A DNA stretch of 64,000 bases. Origin: Liopterus haemorrhoidalis. Its lineage: Eukaryota > Arthropoda > Insecta > Coleoptera > Dytiscidae. This document shows, piece by piece, positions 1 to 11,366 of the stretch. The notes under the pieces were generated by a model, which made no database searches, was not told the origin of the DNA, and saw only the letters and a program-made list of their open reading frames with translations. The position numbers were made by a program, and so were the translations under genes. Each line of letters starts with the position of its first letter. The stretch's first letter is position 1. The DNA lies in the NCBI GenBank assembly GCA_963971575.1, contig OZ020618.1, forward strand, positions 7,380,501 through 7,444,500, in the 5' to 3' direction.

Positions 1-917
1 TTGTGGTGAATATGCTCCATCGCAAGATACGTGGGAACGATGGTTTCGGCGTTTCAAAATTGGTCACTTTGATCTTACAGACAAAGAACATGGAAAACCT
101 CCAAAACAATATGAAGATACAAAATTGGAAACATTGCTACAGGAAGACGATAGTCAATCACAAAAACAACTAGCAGAGCAGTTAGGCGTTATTCAACAAG
201 CTGTTTCCAGTCGCCTACGAGAGATAGGTAAGATCCAGAAAGTCGGCAGATGGGTTCCACATGCATTGAATGAGAGGCAGATGGAAAATGGCAAAAACAC
301 TTGTGAAATTTTGCTTGCACGATACAAAAGAAAGTCTTTTTTGCATCGTATCATTACTGGCGATGAAATGGATTTATTTTAAAAATCCCAAACGCAAAAA
401 ATCATGGGTGAACCCAGGCTCACCATCCACATCAACTGCAAGACCGAATCGCTTTGGCAAAAAGACACTGTACTTGGTGGGACCAAAAGGGTATGGTCTA
501 TTATGAATTGTTAAAACCGAGTGAAACAGTTAATACCCAACGCTACCAACAACAACTGATCGAATTGAACCATTCGCTGCTCATAAAACGACCAGAATAC
601 GGAAGAAGACAACAAAAGGTAATCTTTCTTCATGATAACGCTCCATCACATAAGGCAAAAGCAGTTTGCAACACATTGGAGGCACTCAAGTGGGAACTGC
701 TACCCCATGCCGCTTACTCACCAGACTTGGCCCCTTCAGATTACCACTTGTTCGCATCGATGGGTCACGCACTTGTCGAGCAGCACTTTTGTTCATATGA
801 AAATGTGAAAGAATGGCTTGATGAATGGTTTGCGGGGAAAGGGGAAGAGTTCTACTGGCGAGGTATTCACAAATTGCTAACAACAGTGAGACATCTGATG
901 GCGGCTTGGTAAATTAA
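1..917 (+). pseudogene. Mariner transposase, mauritiana-type, frameshifted, 5' end cut by window
   Basis: Remnant of a Tc1/mariner transposase, the nuclear enzyme that cuts and pastes mariner elements at TA sites. In order it shows a paired-type helix-turn-helix region (QLAEQLGVIQQAVSSRL), the first catalytic block GDE followed by WIYFKNP in another frame, the WWDQKG block, HDNAPSH with the second catalytic Asp, and the C-terminal YSPDLAPSDYHLF and RGIHKL blocks. The D34D spacing and these block sequences fit the mauritiana subfamily. At least three frameshifts, near 369, 450 and 880, make it inactive. The N-terminus lies left of the window. After the last frameshift the reading (SDGG...) ends at a TAA near 917. 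I did not find a convincing right TIR. Identification is firm; activity is ruled out by the breaks. Confidence 0.93.
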
Positions 918-2300
918 ACAGAAGCGTATATTTGTAGTGTGTTGTGCTGCAGTTTATGTGAATTAAGACGTATTTTTAAATATAGTGACTTAAATACAGT
1001 GCTTTATTGCCGAAATATTGTTTGAACAGATAAATATAAAGAAAAAACTTCTGATATATACGCTTCTCGTCGGCCATAAACTGTCGTACGCAGCGCCGCC
1101 AACGGTAGTTTGAGTCGCGAATTGTGTAACTTGTAAACAGTCACTTTCACACTTTCAAGGTCACTGTAAAAAGAAATGGCGAAAAACTTACAGAATAAAT
1201 TTCCAGGTGTTTAATGCCTATTTCTATCGCTTTTTACTACAGAAGGTAGTTTTAAAAGTTGGATAGTGTAGTGAAAAGTATACTTTAAAACAACCTTAAT
1301 AGAGTTACCTTTAAATTTAAATAATAAGTATTTTCTGTTGAAATTGAAGAATGTAGATTCAAACGTAGCTCTCTTATTAGTTTTATTTTGTTTTCTTCTT
1401 CAATAAATTCCAGACATAATTTCCTTGTTAATTAAATTAATTACATATTTTAAATGTTTTGTGTAGTTTCAAAATGGAATGTATGATAATAGAAAAACAA
1501 CTGGAACCTGCATCTTTTATTTCTTATCACTAAAAGAGTTTCAGTAATGTCAGAAACGTGTTTATAGCTATTTTAATCGATAAACAACCATGAATTCTGT
1601 AACATATTTGTCTATCAGAATAGGAAACGGTTCTCAACTAGGTTTCTGATAAGTATATCTCTAGATCCAGTAAACAGCGAACTATTTAAGGCCTCAGCAA
1701 AATTAGTCATACATATTTTTGTACAAACAAATAATATTAATTTGTAAATATATTTTAAAAATTAAAGGAATGCGCTGAAAATGCAATATTTCAGTAAACA
1801 AAATATATTTGCATGGATGCAATTTAACAATTAATTGATTAGTTAAGAACAGTAAGCTCAGGAGTGGATTTAAAGTTTACCTTTAGAGGCCTTGAGCTTA
1901 AAGTTTTATCCAATTGTCAACTGACAATAACTGAAGCGCCTCTAGTGAGATTTTGAGAAACTGACGTTTGTAGGATAGTCGAGTTTGTGACAAGCATGGG
2001 AATATGTTCTTAGAAGTGGAAAGACAGTTAAAGACCATTTTAGAGTGTGTTCCCGTGTGTTTCAATAAATAACACATGAAGATACCATTGAACCTGTCAA
2101 AAATATCCTACCAAAGTCAGCCATGATGTGAATGCTGTAGCGCCTCTATCGATAGTGTCAGATGCCAATACAAAGTTTTGAATTTTTCGCTTTTTTAAAA
2201 CTGCGTTGACAGCTCGAAAATTAGTCGACTATTCATTGTACGTTGTGGATAAATTTATTAAACAGTTTTAACGTTTAATAATAGCGTTCTCAGAAAATTA
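918..2300. other. AT-rich intergenic DNA, no recognised feature
   Basis: No coding similarity, RNA gene or element boundary could be supported. The first part may include the 3' flank of the mariner. Short phrases about GCGCCTCTA recur here (about 1935 and 2140) and near 6150, so part of this may be old repeat sequence. Confidence 0.4.
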
Positions 2301-2787
2301 ATGCGTAACGAATGTTGTGACATCTATGTTTTTTCAAACCAACTACGTAAAGCTGTCAGAATTATCGCCGGCGCTGCTTACAGAGCCGAATGTCGAGATT
2401 ATTTTACAAGTCTCAAAATAATGACCTTACCAGCATTATTTATTTATAATTGCCTCTTACTAATACATGAGAATTTGAGCAAATTCACTACTCTTGGAGA
2501 TTCGCATGAGTACAACACTCGCTCAAAAATAGATATCCGTTCTTAGTACCTTCACTTGAACAAATCCAGAAATTGCTCAAATTATTATTGTATAAAAATT
2601 TTCAATGTGTTGCCTGAGGAGATTAATCAACTATCATGCAGAGGATTTTAAAATAAAGTTAAAAACATGTTGTTGAAAAATCCCATTTATGATTTTAATA
2701 ATTTTGAAAACATTAAATTTTGTATGTGAAATCTTATGTACCTAATAATGACTAAAAACAATAGATGTATGTGTAATTTGGTCAGTA
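2301..2787 (+). pseudogene. LINE ORF2 C-terminal fragment (jockey/CR1-like)
   Basis: The first 81 codons read as the post-catalytic C-terminal region of a non-LTR reverse transcriptase: LRKAVRIIAGAAYRAECR, then a leucine-rich stretch (LKIMTLPALFIYNCLL), then HEYNTRSK. After a stop near 2544 the similarity resumes in other frames (YCIKIFNVLPEEI near 2590-2625, VKNMLLKNP near 2660), so the copy is dead. A shorter relative lies on the minus strand at 34673..34954. The element is 5' truncated, as LINEs usually are, and its 3' end runs into the ATT-rich tract at 2788..2821. Confidence 0.85.
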
Positions 2788-2821
2788 AATTATTATTATT
2801 ATGATTATTATTATTATTACT
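2788..2821. repeat. (ATT)n microsatellite at a LINE/LINE junction
   Basis: Imperfect ATT repeats join the 3' tail of the plus-strand LINE remnant to the 3' tail of a minus-strand R4/Dong-like element, so the two elements converge on one tract. Confidence 0.85.
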
Positions 2822-3526
2822 ATGGGGTTTGTCAGGTCTTGACAAGCATCCACTAATCTCAAACTTCAGCAACCTTTTGAGCCGCGTCATACTAGAGACT
2901 AGTAGAGCTAAATATACACGACTGCATCCCAAACCCTGGCGATATGCAGCCGCGGAAATTACGCCAGATCCAATGCCCGCACAATGCGGAGTGACCCGAG
3001 CAGCACTGCTTTCTGCGACCTGCAGATCAAAGAGTTGGCAGAAGTTCTGCAGGTGGGAATAGAATCGATTTCCCTTCGATAAGAGGCTTTCATACCACCC
3101 AAAACACCAACTATCAGGACTACAAGCTTAACTTTATACCCGGGATACAGCTTTCTAAGCTCTGACAAGAGATCCATATACTTGGACCTATTTTCCTCCT
3201 CCTTGAGAGATATTCTTCTCAGCTGGACTTGAGAATTCGATCACAAACATTTGTTTGGTCTCGATATCCAGGAGGGTTATGTCCGGTTTAGTGGCTGTCA
3301 GTAACATCGAGGTGGGGAAGGAGTAATTACAATAAATACGGCACTTGGAATTTTCCACCAGCGATTCTATGTTAGAAGGGTCGTACGGTACAACCGGTAT
3401 TTGGTCAATACCATAGGCATGTCTAAGATGATAGTAGAGCACGCGGAGAGGAGCATTATGTCGAGACACGTAGCTCAACGCTGCAAGAGATGGACAAGCA
3501 GACGGAATGTACATTTCGTTATCTTT
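2822..3526 (-). mobile_element. R4/Dong-like non-LTR retrotransposon 3' end, copy 1, 5' truncated
   Basis: The minus strand carries the C-terminal part of an ORF with a restriction-like endonuclease domain, which in this LINE group nicks the target DNA. The signature KPDITLLDIETKQMFVIEF is the PD-(D/E)xK core. After a frameshift near 3225 the region KYMDLLSELRKLYPGYKVKL follows and coding ends near 2959. The HILSACPSL part of the zinc-finger region is only partly kept. The element ends in ATT repeats at 2788-2821. Closely similar copies lie at 24887-25778. Restriction-like endonuclease plus TAA-repeat tails matches the R4/Dong clade; clade assignment is inference. Confidence 0.82.
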
Positions 3527-3771
3527 TAGAATCTTATTAGCAATTGTTATTTTACTTGAAATGGAGTCTTCAACATAGCCTTCCGCCGCAGTTGAAGATT
3601 TCCACCCCCCGTGACGTTTTATTATTAATATATCTGCTTCGGTATCAGCTAATAATGAGGCTGATGTTCTTCGGTTGTCAGTTGTTTTCGTGTAATCATG
3701 AAGATCTTTTAACTTAAGAAATGATACATAGATGGCTCTAGCATAAGCGAATCGGCCTAGACCGAAAAAGA
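3527..3771 (-). pseudogene. Crypton-type tyrosine recombinase, C-terminal fragment
   Basis: About 80 codons on the minus strand encode the end of a tyrosine recombinase, the enzyme used by Crypton-type DNA transposons. Visible motifs are RRTSASLL with the second catalytic Arg, KRHGGWKSS with the conserved His/Trp box, and EGYVEDSI with the likely nucleophilic Tyr. The rest of the catalytic domain is missing. The frame then runs without a stop into the R4/Dong-like sequence (ILKDNE, then MYIPSACPSL), making one open frame from about 3771 to 3188. I read this as a chance fusion caused by retrotransposon insertion. DIRS-type origin is an alternative, but the HGGW context is more Crypton-like. 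Confidence 0.78.
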
Positions 3772-4192
3772 TTTACTTTTTGGCTAGTACTAGATAATAA
3801 AAAAGAACTGTTTTGGATATGGTCGCCTAAATAATAATTTTGTTCTCTAAACCCCCCCTCAAGAAAAATTCCTAGGTGGGCACCTGTTTATTGTAGTTGG
3901 TATTTTGCTCATTATTCTATTGTATTTGCGTAGAATTACCAATAATGTTGCTATGTTTATGTAGTGTAAAGTCCCAGAAAGAAATTACGCAGCCCGAAAA
4001 ATAATATCAAAATAAAACTATTTATAAACAGCAACTGATAATAACAATTATTTTAATCTTAATGAGATGGTAAAACAAAAAAACTGGAACTAATTTTCTA
4101 TAAATACAGAAAACAATACTTTTTGTTAGTTACAATATTGCACGGTTGATAAAAGTCTTAAAACTAGCTAAAATTCATTAAAACGCATGGTC
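3772..4192. other. AT-rich intergenic DNA
   Basis: No gene or element boundary recognised. It ends at the 8-bp target-site duplication of the next transposon. Confidence 0.4.
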
Positions 4193-4200
4193 TTAGCTGA

Positions 4201-5544
4201 TACAGTGACTGTATAAAGACAGTGTGGCCATATGAACTGTAGCCGCCATGTTTATTCCAGATTTGTATTGGGTTATATGGAATAAATGTTAATATATCCT
4301 AATATCTTATAATATTTCTTAAATTTTTAATAGTTTTACGTATTTATGTTTATATATATGTGAATATCAATTTATTGTTAAGAAAAAACATGTATATGAT
4401 TCAACATTTATTAAGATAAATATTAAAATTGCCTACCGATAAGGTATTTTTTTGAAATGTTTGCAACATAAAAAGAAAACAAATGAAAAAAATTCTTAAA
4501 AAAGGACATGAAAGGAAATAAAAGAGATATGTTTTTATTATTTTATAATTTTATTTGAGGACCTATAAAAACTAAAACATTTTTTTTATAAAAACGGGAG
4601 TTATATTTTAATTTGAATATTTTAAATTTAAGAAAACAAGTTCAAACAGGACATTAGAATTAGAATAAAAAGATAGAGAAAAAATGATGATAAGTTTCTA
4701 TAAAAATTAGAGAACCCAACATTTCTCTAATTTTTGGGAAAACGCATGTTTATATAAAAAAAAAAATAGGATATTTTCATATTAAAAAAGAATAAGCAGA
4801 ACATGTTATATAACCTGAGTTCAAAAAAAAAAAAAATTACATAAGAGTTGGCTATGGAAAAATAAAATAATGTATACTACAAGCTTTATGTAACAATAAA
4901 TAACTTACGACAATAAGAGTGATTTAATTAATTCAGACAGTAAATTAATTCTAAAGCTTTCTGTTGACATTACTTTTATTTTTCATAGCCAACCCTTATG
5001 CTATTTCTTTTTGAACTCATGGTATAAATGATATATTAATAAAGAAAACTGATGTATATATTATCAATTATGCATTTATTCAACTAAAATTATGGTCAGG
5101 TGAAAAATAAAATGAAATCAGCATGGAATAACATTAAAATTAATGAAAGTAAATACTTCTTATAATTGTGAAGCCATCCATTGATTTACTGGCATAATGT
5201 TTTTTTATGTTCATTTAGCCTTTTTTTCCCAGCAATTTTAAACTTAAACATAAAAAAACGTTTCATTATTTTTAATTTTAATTTGTGACAATTTAAAATA
5301 TGTGCACAGTTTACATTATCTATATTACTCATTACTCATCACAAACACAACAATATTCACTATTAAACGTCTAAATATACGTATATTATTTGAAAATATC
5401 ACTTAAATCTGTTGAAACACAAGCTAAACACATGTAAACCATATATAATCTGTAACAAAGTTGGAAGAAATATGGCGGACTTCAGCTCGACCAATAGAAA
5501 ATGAGACCATCATATGGCCACACTGTCTTTATACAGTCACTGTA
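4201..5544. mobile_element. Non-autonomous hAT-like transposon, 1.34 kb, copy 1
   Basis: The element starts TACAGTGACTGTATAAAGAC and ends with the matching inverted sequence (inverted repeats of about 30 bp). It is flanked by the perfect 8-bp duplication TTAGCTGA at 4193-4200 and 5545-5552. An almost identical second copy sits at 36576..37916. An 8-bp duplication and CAGTG ends point to a hAT-type transposase, with P or Mu-like transposases as alternatives. There is no coding capacity. A palindromic segment lies inside at 4809..5036. High similarity between the two copies suggests recent movement. Confidence 0.92.
4809..5036. mobile_element. Palindromic MITE-like segment nested in the 1.34-kb element
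   Basis: The left half (TATAACCTGAGTTCAAAA, then AAGAGTTGGCTATGGAAAAA) is mirrored on the right (TTTTTCATAGCCAACCCTTA, then TTGAACTCATGGTATA). The arms are roughly 80-110 bp. The other copy of the host element has it at 37186..37398, so it joined the element before amplification. Confidence 0.75.
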
Positions 5545-5782
5545 TTAGCTGACAGTCTTAGCTGACATCTAGTTTTAAGATTTATATGCAACCGGGTATT
5601 AGTAAACAGATATTTCCCTTTGTATTCCCAACTACAAAAAATAAGGTTGTCAATACCTTGTTGTATTTGATTATACAAAATTTGTATAATCAAATATTTT
5701 ATATTTGTAACATTTTCTCGTTATATACTAGATTTGACATGAAGATTCTGGCAATAGTTATTTATGCAACAAGTGCATAAAG

Positions 5783-6089
5783 CAGTGTTTCTCAATCTTT
5801 TTACTCTCGTGGCACATTTTCCAAAGAAAAATTTGGCGGCACACCTACATAGTTACAGAAGAAGACATTTTGAATGCAGATCACCCTGTATTCAGAAAGG
5901 GTCAATTTCAATTCGTTATAAAAAGATCCTTCGTGTACTTTATTCTTATTAATGGTATTATACGTATATTTGGACAGTGATGTTAAAATAATTACGACGC
6001 TAGTTTTTTTTTTTTTTAAGAATTCGCGGCACATTTGGAAATTTTTGCGGCACACTAATATTCCGCGGCACACCCTTTGGGAAACACTG
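5783..6089. mobile_element. hAT MITE, 307 bp, TSD GCATAAAG
   Basis: Ends CAGTGTTTCTCAATC and GGGAAACACTG form imperfect inverted repeats, flanked by the perfect 8-bp duplication GCATAAAG (5775-5782 and 6090-6097). The interior repeats GGCACA motifs, typical of non-autonomous hAT elements. Any frame inside it is an accident. Confidence 0.92.
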
Positions 6090-6097
6090 GCATAAAG

Positions 6098-7471
6098 CAG
6101 GTATCACATGAAAAAACTTCAAAAAACTATTGAGAATAAACATTACCTATAGAGGCGCTGTTGTCGCTTACAAAATGGCGAATGGAATAGGATATTTATG
6201 ACATTTGCCATTTGATACACAACAATTCACATTGCAGTTAATTTTCTGTTGCGATTTTAAAGACATTTTATTATAGTTTTCTTCACTTTACACATACAAA
6301 CAATGCAATTAAATGAGCTACATCCAACAAAATCCTATTCCGTTAAGTTAAGTTAAATCTTATTCCGTTTAAGTTCCAAAATATTCCGCTAGGCGTCACT
6401 TCAGTTATTGTCAGTTCTCAATAGGCTATTCCAAACTGAAATTTTCATTTTCTTGAGTTGTCATGAGCTCTCTTTTTAAGATTTGTAGTGGGCTTTTGCT
6501 AAACAAAATGATCAAAAGCCTCACTTAACTAATCTAGTAATTTTTATTTATTAAATCGAAATTTTGGTCATTTTGTTTAAGCTTACTCACATTGTAAATT
6601 CTCGGATAAATCGACTGCCATTATAAAATATCATTTTCATTATATTTTGATTTTTTGTGTTATTCTTAATGAAAATTTCCCATGTATATTTTTTTTTTCG
6701 TCTTCAAAATATGTAAAAATATATTATACTTTATAACAAATGTCATTCGTTTCCATGGTTTCACTGTTGGAATTTTAAATTTTCACATATCAATTTGAAA
6801 CATGAAATAACCCAAGCAAGATCCCTCGTCGTGACAACCTAAAAGAACGAAATTCCCATTTAGTTCCGCTTAAAGCAAAGAAATGACCTATACCAATTTT
6901 AGTAAATTTCTAAATTATCTGAACCAAGGGTTAAATATTATAATTCGTGTTCATTTGATGAAAATTATTTTTTTAAGTAAATATTAAATAGTATCTAAAT
7001 TTCCTCCTACTATTTTAATGACTAGAGAAACATTTGTTACATATATAATTATATGCGTGATTGCTCGACATGTTGGCAAAGGTCATCTTAAATTCTGATT
7101 TCTATAACATTTGGGAAATAAAAACATTGCACCCGGAAATCAGCGAAGACTGCAAACTGCACGAGAGATTATGTAAACAAAAAACCAGCGGCGGACGGAG
7201 ATGTTTGGGGAAAATTTCAGGATGCTTTCGAAATGAGATAATTTATCTATTACATCGAATTTCTTCGAGAATATTGACAGTAGGATGCCATCGTCACTGG
7301 GATCAATGGAGAACAACTGGGAACAACAGTTTATTTAGATCAATTAAATTTTATTAGAAGTATTTTATATTTTTAATATAAATAAGTTAAACACACAGAA
7401 AGAATTACAAAATGTGGATGTTGTAATTAAATTACCAAGCCGTGCATGAATTCTGGAACTTGCTCTATAGG
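6098..7471. other. Intergenic DNA with a dispersed repeat at about 6420-6560
   Basis: The stretch around GCTATTCCAAACTGAAATTT through GGGCTTTTGCTAAACAAAAT recurs in inverted orientation at about 30365-30505, so it is an old dispersed repeat. A 98-codon frame at 7061-7357 has no motif, signal peptide or compositional support. Nothing else recognised. Confidence 0.45.
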
Positions 7472-7692
7472 TAGGGTGACCATTTTCTTAAGAAGGCAAT
7501 GCGGCACGGAGCAAAAAAAAAGGTCCTCATTTCCCAAATCCAAGTGAAGAGCAAAAAAAAGGTCCTCACCTCCCAAATCCAAAATGCGGGGCAAAATGTT
7601 AAAATGCGGGACTTTTGCGGGACGCATCTTAATGCGGGACAAAATGTTAAAATGCGGGACAGTCCCGCAATGCGGGACGAATGGTCACCCTA
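7472..7692. mobile_element. hAT MITE TAGGGTGACC, 221 bp
   Basis: Inverted termini TAGGGTGACCATT and AATGGTCACCCTA are flanked by TCTATAGG (7464-7471) and CCTATAGG (7693-7700), an 8-bp duplication with one mismatch. Inside are two units of the roughly 39-bp minisatellite around CAAAAAAAAGGTCCTCA, then several short GCGGGAC repeats. A larger family member lies at 23650..24016. Confidence 0.9.
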
Positions 7693-7700
7693 CCTATAGG

Positions 7701-8253
7701 TCTTCTCTCAAGAGCGACACAATACTCTTAAAAGTGCACTATCGATAAGTTACAGAATAGTTGAGAATCTGAACTTTCGACAGGACACAGAAGAAAGAAT
7801 TGTCGAAAAGCTTAGAAAAAGACCTCTAGCTTGCATCTTCTCCGGTGATTTGTATTGGCTTCATCCGTTTTTCGACGACCCTGGTGGTCTGTTATGTAAG
7901 CTTTTCGACAATTATTTTTACAATATCCTGTCGAAAGGTCCTACAGTATGCATAATAGTGACCTTGATAGTGTGAAAGTGACTGTCGACAAGTTATAGAA
8001 TAGATCCCCTGATTTTAATAAAGATCTGTGAAAACAACACAAAAGAGACATTTGAACAAATGTAATAAAAATTTGAAAATATGTCGCCATCGTCTACGCT
8101 ACTGCATAATTCGTTAAGTTTATCAACCTAACATAAATTATTATATAATCAAAATATGATAGTACAATCACCGTTAGAATATTGTCATTTTATTTATATA
8201 TATTTTGATTCTCAAGGTTATTATTTTTCGTAAAGAAACCCTTTTAAGACTTA
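7701..8253. other. AT-rich intergenic DNA
   Basis: Nothing recognised. Confidence 0.4.
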
Positions 8254-9050
8254 TGGTCTATTTCAAAGTAGAAAAAAGTAGATAGCGCTGCGAACCGAGT
8301 ACGATTTACATTGGACAAATACAGAATAGCGGGAAATTTAAAATAAGTTATAACTAGGGCATGGGCGTAGTAACTGGGTTAGCAAGTGATTTTTTTTTAA
8401 ATATGAAAATGGTTAATCGGATATTGAAATAAACAAGGCAGATGTTAAATACACTTATTTATACGATATAAATTCAGTTTAATGGGAAATTTGAAAAATT
8501 TTAAAAATGATGTACTATATATAACAAGAGAGATTTGCTAAAAGAGTTTAAATAAAGCAATAAAACAACAATATATCTTCAGAGCTAAAGTTTCTTATTT
8601 AAATAATTATTGTAAATAAAAATTAAAAATATATGTATATATGAAGGTCTAAAAATTATATCAATAACTTCTTCTTTGGGCACAATCAGCTGGGCACATT
8701 AGTCCTCTCTCTTGATCTGTTAATTGTCAAGTGTCAAAAAATATTTATATGTCAGATAACCTAAAATATATATAACTGCGTAAAAACAAATTACGTGGAG
8801 AATGTTCTCCATAAAATCTACGCCAAGAATATAAATAAAATTCTAAATATGTGAATAATAACAAAATATATGAAAAAAGTTAAATAATATAAATAATATA
8901 TATTTCCAATGTACGACACTGAACATCTGTCAACTTGGACTAAAAACAATATTTTAACAGTGTAATAGGGATGACGATCTAAACCAATCCGAAGCAAGTA
9001 CAAACAGCTCCTATCTTCTTACACACATTTTTCTACTTTGAAATAGACCA
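8254..9050. mobile_element. TIR element, 797 bp, TA-flanked
   Basis: Termini TGGTCTATTTCAAAGTAG and CTACTTTGAAATAGACCA are perfect inverted repeats extending a few bases further inward, flanked by TA on both sides (8252-8253, 9051-9052). The interior is AT-rich and non-coding. TA flanks suggest Tc1/mariner-type mobilisation; the superfamily is not certain. Confidence 0.82.
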
Positions 9051-9405
9051 TAATTTAACCATAAGCATCTATCTGTTTAATATGGTACTTATAAAAATGA
9101 TTTTTCTGTATTTTTTTTTAGTACTATAATTGACTTGACAACAAGCATTTTTGTTTAACGTTAATTTTATAAAATTCTGAGAATATTTATCAACTACCTT
9201 GGAATATGAAGTATGACTCATAGTCTGAACCTAATTCCGGGATGCATTGCTTACTAGAGAATTTTAATTATTGTAAACAATTTATTCCGAAAAATCTAAA
9301 TCTTTTTATTTATTCCTTGCGATAATTACATATATCACTAGAATATAGGTATTTGTACATAGAATATTGCTCTAATTTTTGAGTCGAGAAAAGCTAGAAA
9401 GTTCA
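9051..9405. other. AT-rich intergenic DNA
   Basis: Nothing recognised. It ends at the outer duplication CATGCAAG of the composite structure. Confidence 0.4.
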
Positions 9406-9413
9406 CATGCAAG

Positions 9414-9577
9414 CAGTGGCGAATTAAGTTGCTTGGGGGCCCTGGGCGGTAAAATTAAAATGGGCCCTCTATTATTTTAAATAGAATGGAAATATTTGAA
9501 TATAGACTTCGGTAGGCCCCCCGGCTTCGTGAGCCCCGGGCGGCCGCCCAGTCCGCCCACCGCTTAATTCGCCTATG
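9414..9577. mobile_element. hAT-like MITE GGCGAATTAAG, left copy of a pair (164 bp)
   Basis: Starts CAGTGGCGAATTAAG and ends CTTAATTCGCCTATG. The GC-rich interior contains GGGGGCCCTGGGCGG. The left 8-bp flank is CATGCAAG (9406-9413) but the right flank is GGCTAGAG (9578-9585), so it has no duplication of its own. Both flanks instead match those of the second copy, see 11367..12042. Confidence 0.9.
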
Positions 9578-9585
9578 GGCTAGAG

Positions 9586-11358
9586 TCAGAAATCACTTCG
9601 ATATACATACAACTTGGCCAATTTTCTTTCAGAATGTCATTTCTAGTTTTATTAATTCTAATACTTTTGGTTTTATTCAATTTTTATTTATTTTATTTCC
9701 TGGAACGGCTGCAGAGCCCCTGAGAAGTGCACGCGGAGCAGTAAGGGCTCTGCGGAGCACGGGTTGGAAACCGCTGATGTAGATGATAAATAAGACGTAA
9801 GTATTAGTTTATAAAGATTAAAAAAAGGGGCAGGCTAACATTTCATCGGTTCTGAGCCTTTTTGTGAACTGTCTTTTTATTTACTTTTTTTGCCGAAAAT
9901 GTCAAAATTTTAGACCGTAACTCAAAACTGACCATATATTTGTGATCTAAGGCTAAACATATATAAGTATACCAATTTTCGGACAAAAAAAAAAAAAAAA
10001 AAATTCTTCCAAAATTTTGGTCAAAATTTTTTTGATTCCGATTTTAGTCAAAATATAGTTTTAGGCTAATTTTGGGGTGGGGATTATGAAAAAAATATTT
10101 AAAAAATTCATGCTTTCCTAGTTTTTGAGTTAGAGCTGATTTTGGGCAGTTTTTTTGCCTATAATTCCAAAACTTTTGCCCAAACTTCAAAATGGACTAA
10201 ATTTTCTTGATCTCTGACCAAAAATGCATATTTGTACCAATTTTCAATAAAATTGGAGACAAAATTTTTTTACTTCAAAATCACGGTTTTTGTAAGGTCT
10301 ACCCCTTACGATTTTTTCGATTTTCGGCCATTTTCAAGGATTTTGGATTACTGCCCCTACAAAACTTAATAATATGTTTATTTAAGCCCAATTTTTTTCT
10401 TAAACTAAACAGTGTGGTAGAATTTTTAAATTTCAAGCCGCATATTTATATCCCTAGCCATTTTTTAGTTAGCAATTTTAAAAATTTTCAAAAAATTTAA
10501 AACAAATTAAAAAACTTCAAAAATTTTTTTTGTTTCAAAATCTGGTTACAAGTAAATTAGTACCTCAAGATTTCAAAATTTTCAACCGCAGGTCTTTATT
10601 GCAATTCGTTTTTAAGATATATCCATGCGAAGATGAATATTTCTAAATATCACGCCATATTAAAATTTGTCATAATTTTAAAATACGCAAAACGAGTAAG
10701 GCCTCTAATTTTTTCTAGACTTAATAAACTACGAGGAATCCAAAAATTCTAGCATCAGGTTGTTTTCTCTAACCGTTTTTGAGTTGTGATTTTTTTAAAC
10801 TCACAATTTTCACAAATTATGTAAATTATGCCATAAAAAAAATTGTCACAATCTCAAAACGCATTAAACGATTAAAGCCCCAATTTTTTTCTAGACTAAA
10901 TAAACTACAAGGAATCCAAAAATTTCAACCGCTGGTCGCTATCTCTAACCATTTTTGAGTTGTGATTTTTTTTATTTTACAATTTTCACAAATAATGTAA
11001 ATTATGCCATTCAAAAAATTGTCTATCTCAAAACGTTTTAAACTTTTAAAGCCCCAATTTTTCTCTAGACCAGTTCCCAACCTTTTTTACTTGCGGAGCC
11101 CTTTTTAGAATCAATTTCTATGACGGAGCCCCTAGGCCTACCCTATGTCTTACAAATTAATGGTGTTTAGAAGTAATGTTACGGGGGAGGGTGTAGATTT
11201 TTTAGTTAATATAAATTCACGTTTCTCTTTCACAGCTCACATATTGATAGATAGACAGATTTTTATAAAATGAAGCAAAGAATCAAAATACACGCAGATT
11301 ATTCAAACAAAAATGCATCTCGCCGATCTCATTCCAGCTAGTCATAGAGTCATAAACC
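9586..11358. other. 1.77-kb cargo between two hAT-like copies
   Basis: This is the interval bracketed by the inner GGCTAGAG 8-mers. It holds no gene. It contains the end of another hAT-type repeat (about 9706-9778, ending GGGTTGGAAACCGCTG), a long A/T-homopolymer-rich section, tandem repeats of about 173 bp at 10640-11068, and the opposite-end sequence of the same hAT-type repeat at 11069-11145 (CAGTTCCCAACC with GGAGCCC). The last section, 11146-11358, is unrecognised. Confidence 0.7.
10640..11068. repeat. Tandem repeat, about 173-bp unit, 2.5 units
   Basis: Recurring landmarks are TTTTTTCTAGACT, AGGAATCCAAAAAT and TTTTTGAGTTGTGATTTTTT, spaced about 173 bp apart. The units are diverged. No coding frame is maintained. 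Confidence 0.7.
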
Positions 11359-11366
11359 GGCTAGAG

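Noticed and set aside
4201..5544. Tc1/mariner identity based on TA next to CAGTG
   Set aside because: Perfect 8-bp duplications outside TACAGTG in both copies, one confirmed by a restored reading frame, exclude a 2-bp TA duplication.
7061..7357. 98-codon plus-strand frame
   Set aside because: No motif, signal peptide, splice signals or compositional contrast with the surrounding AT-rich DNA.
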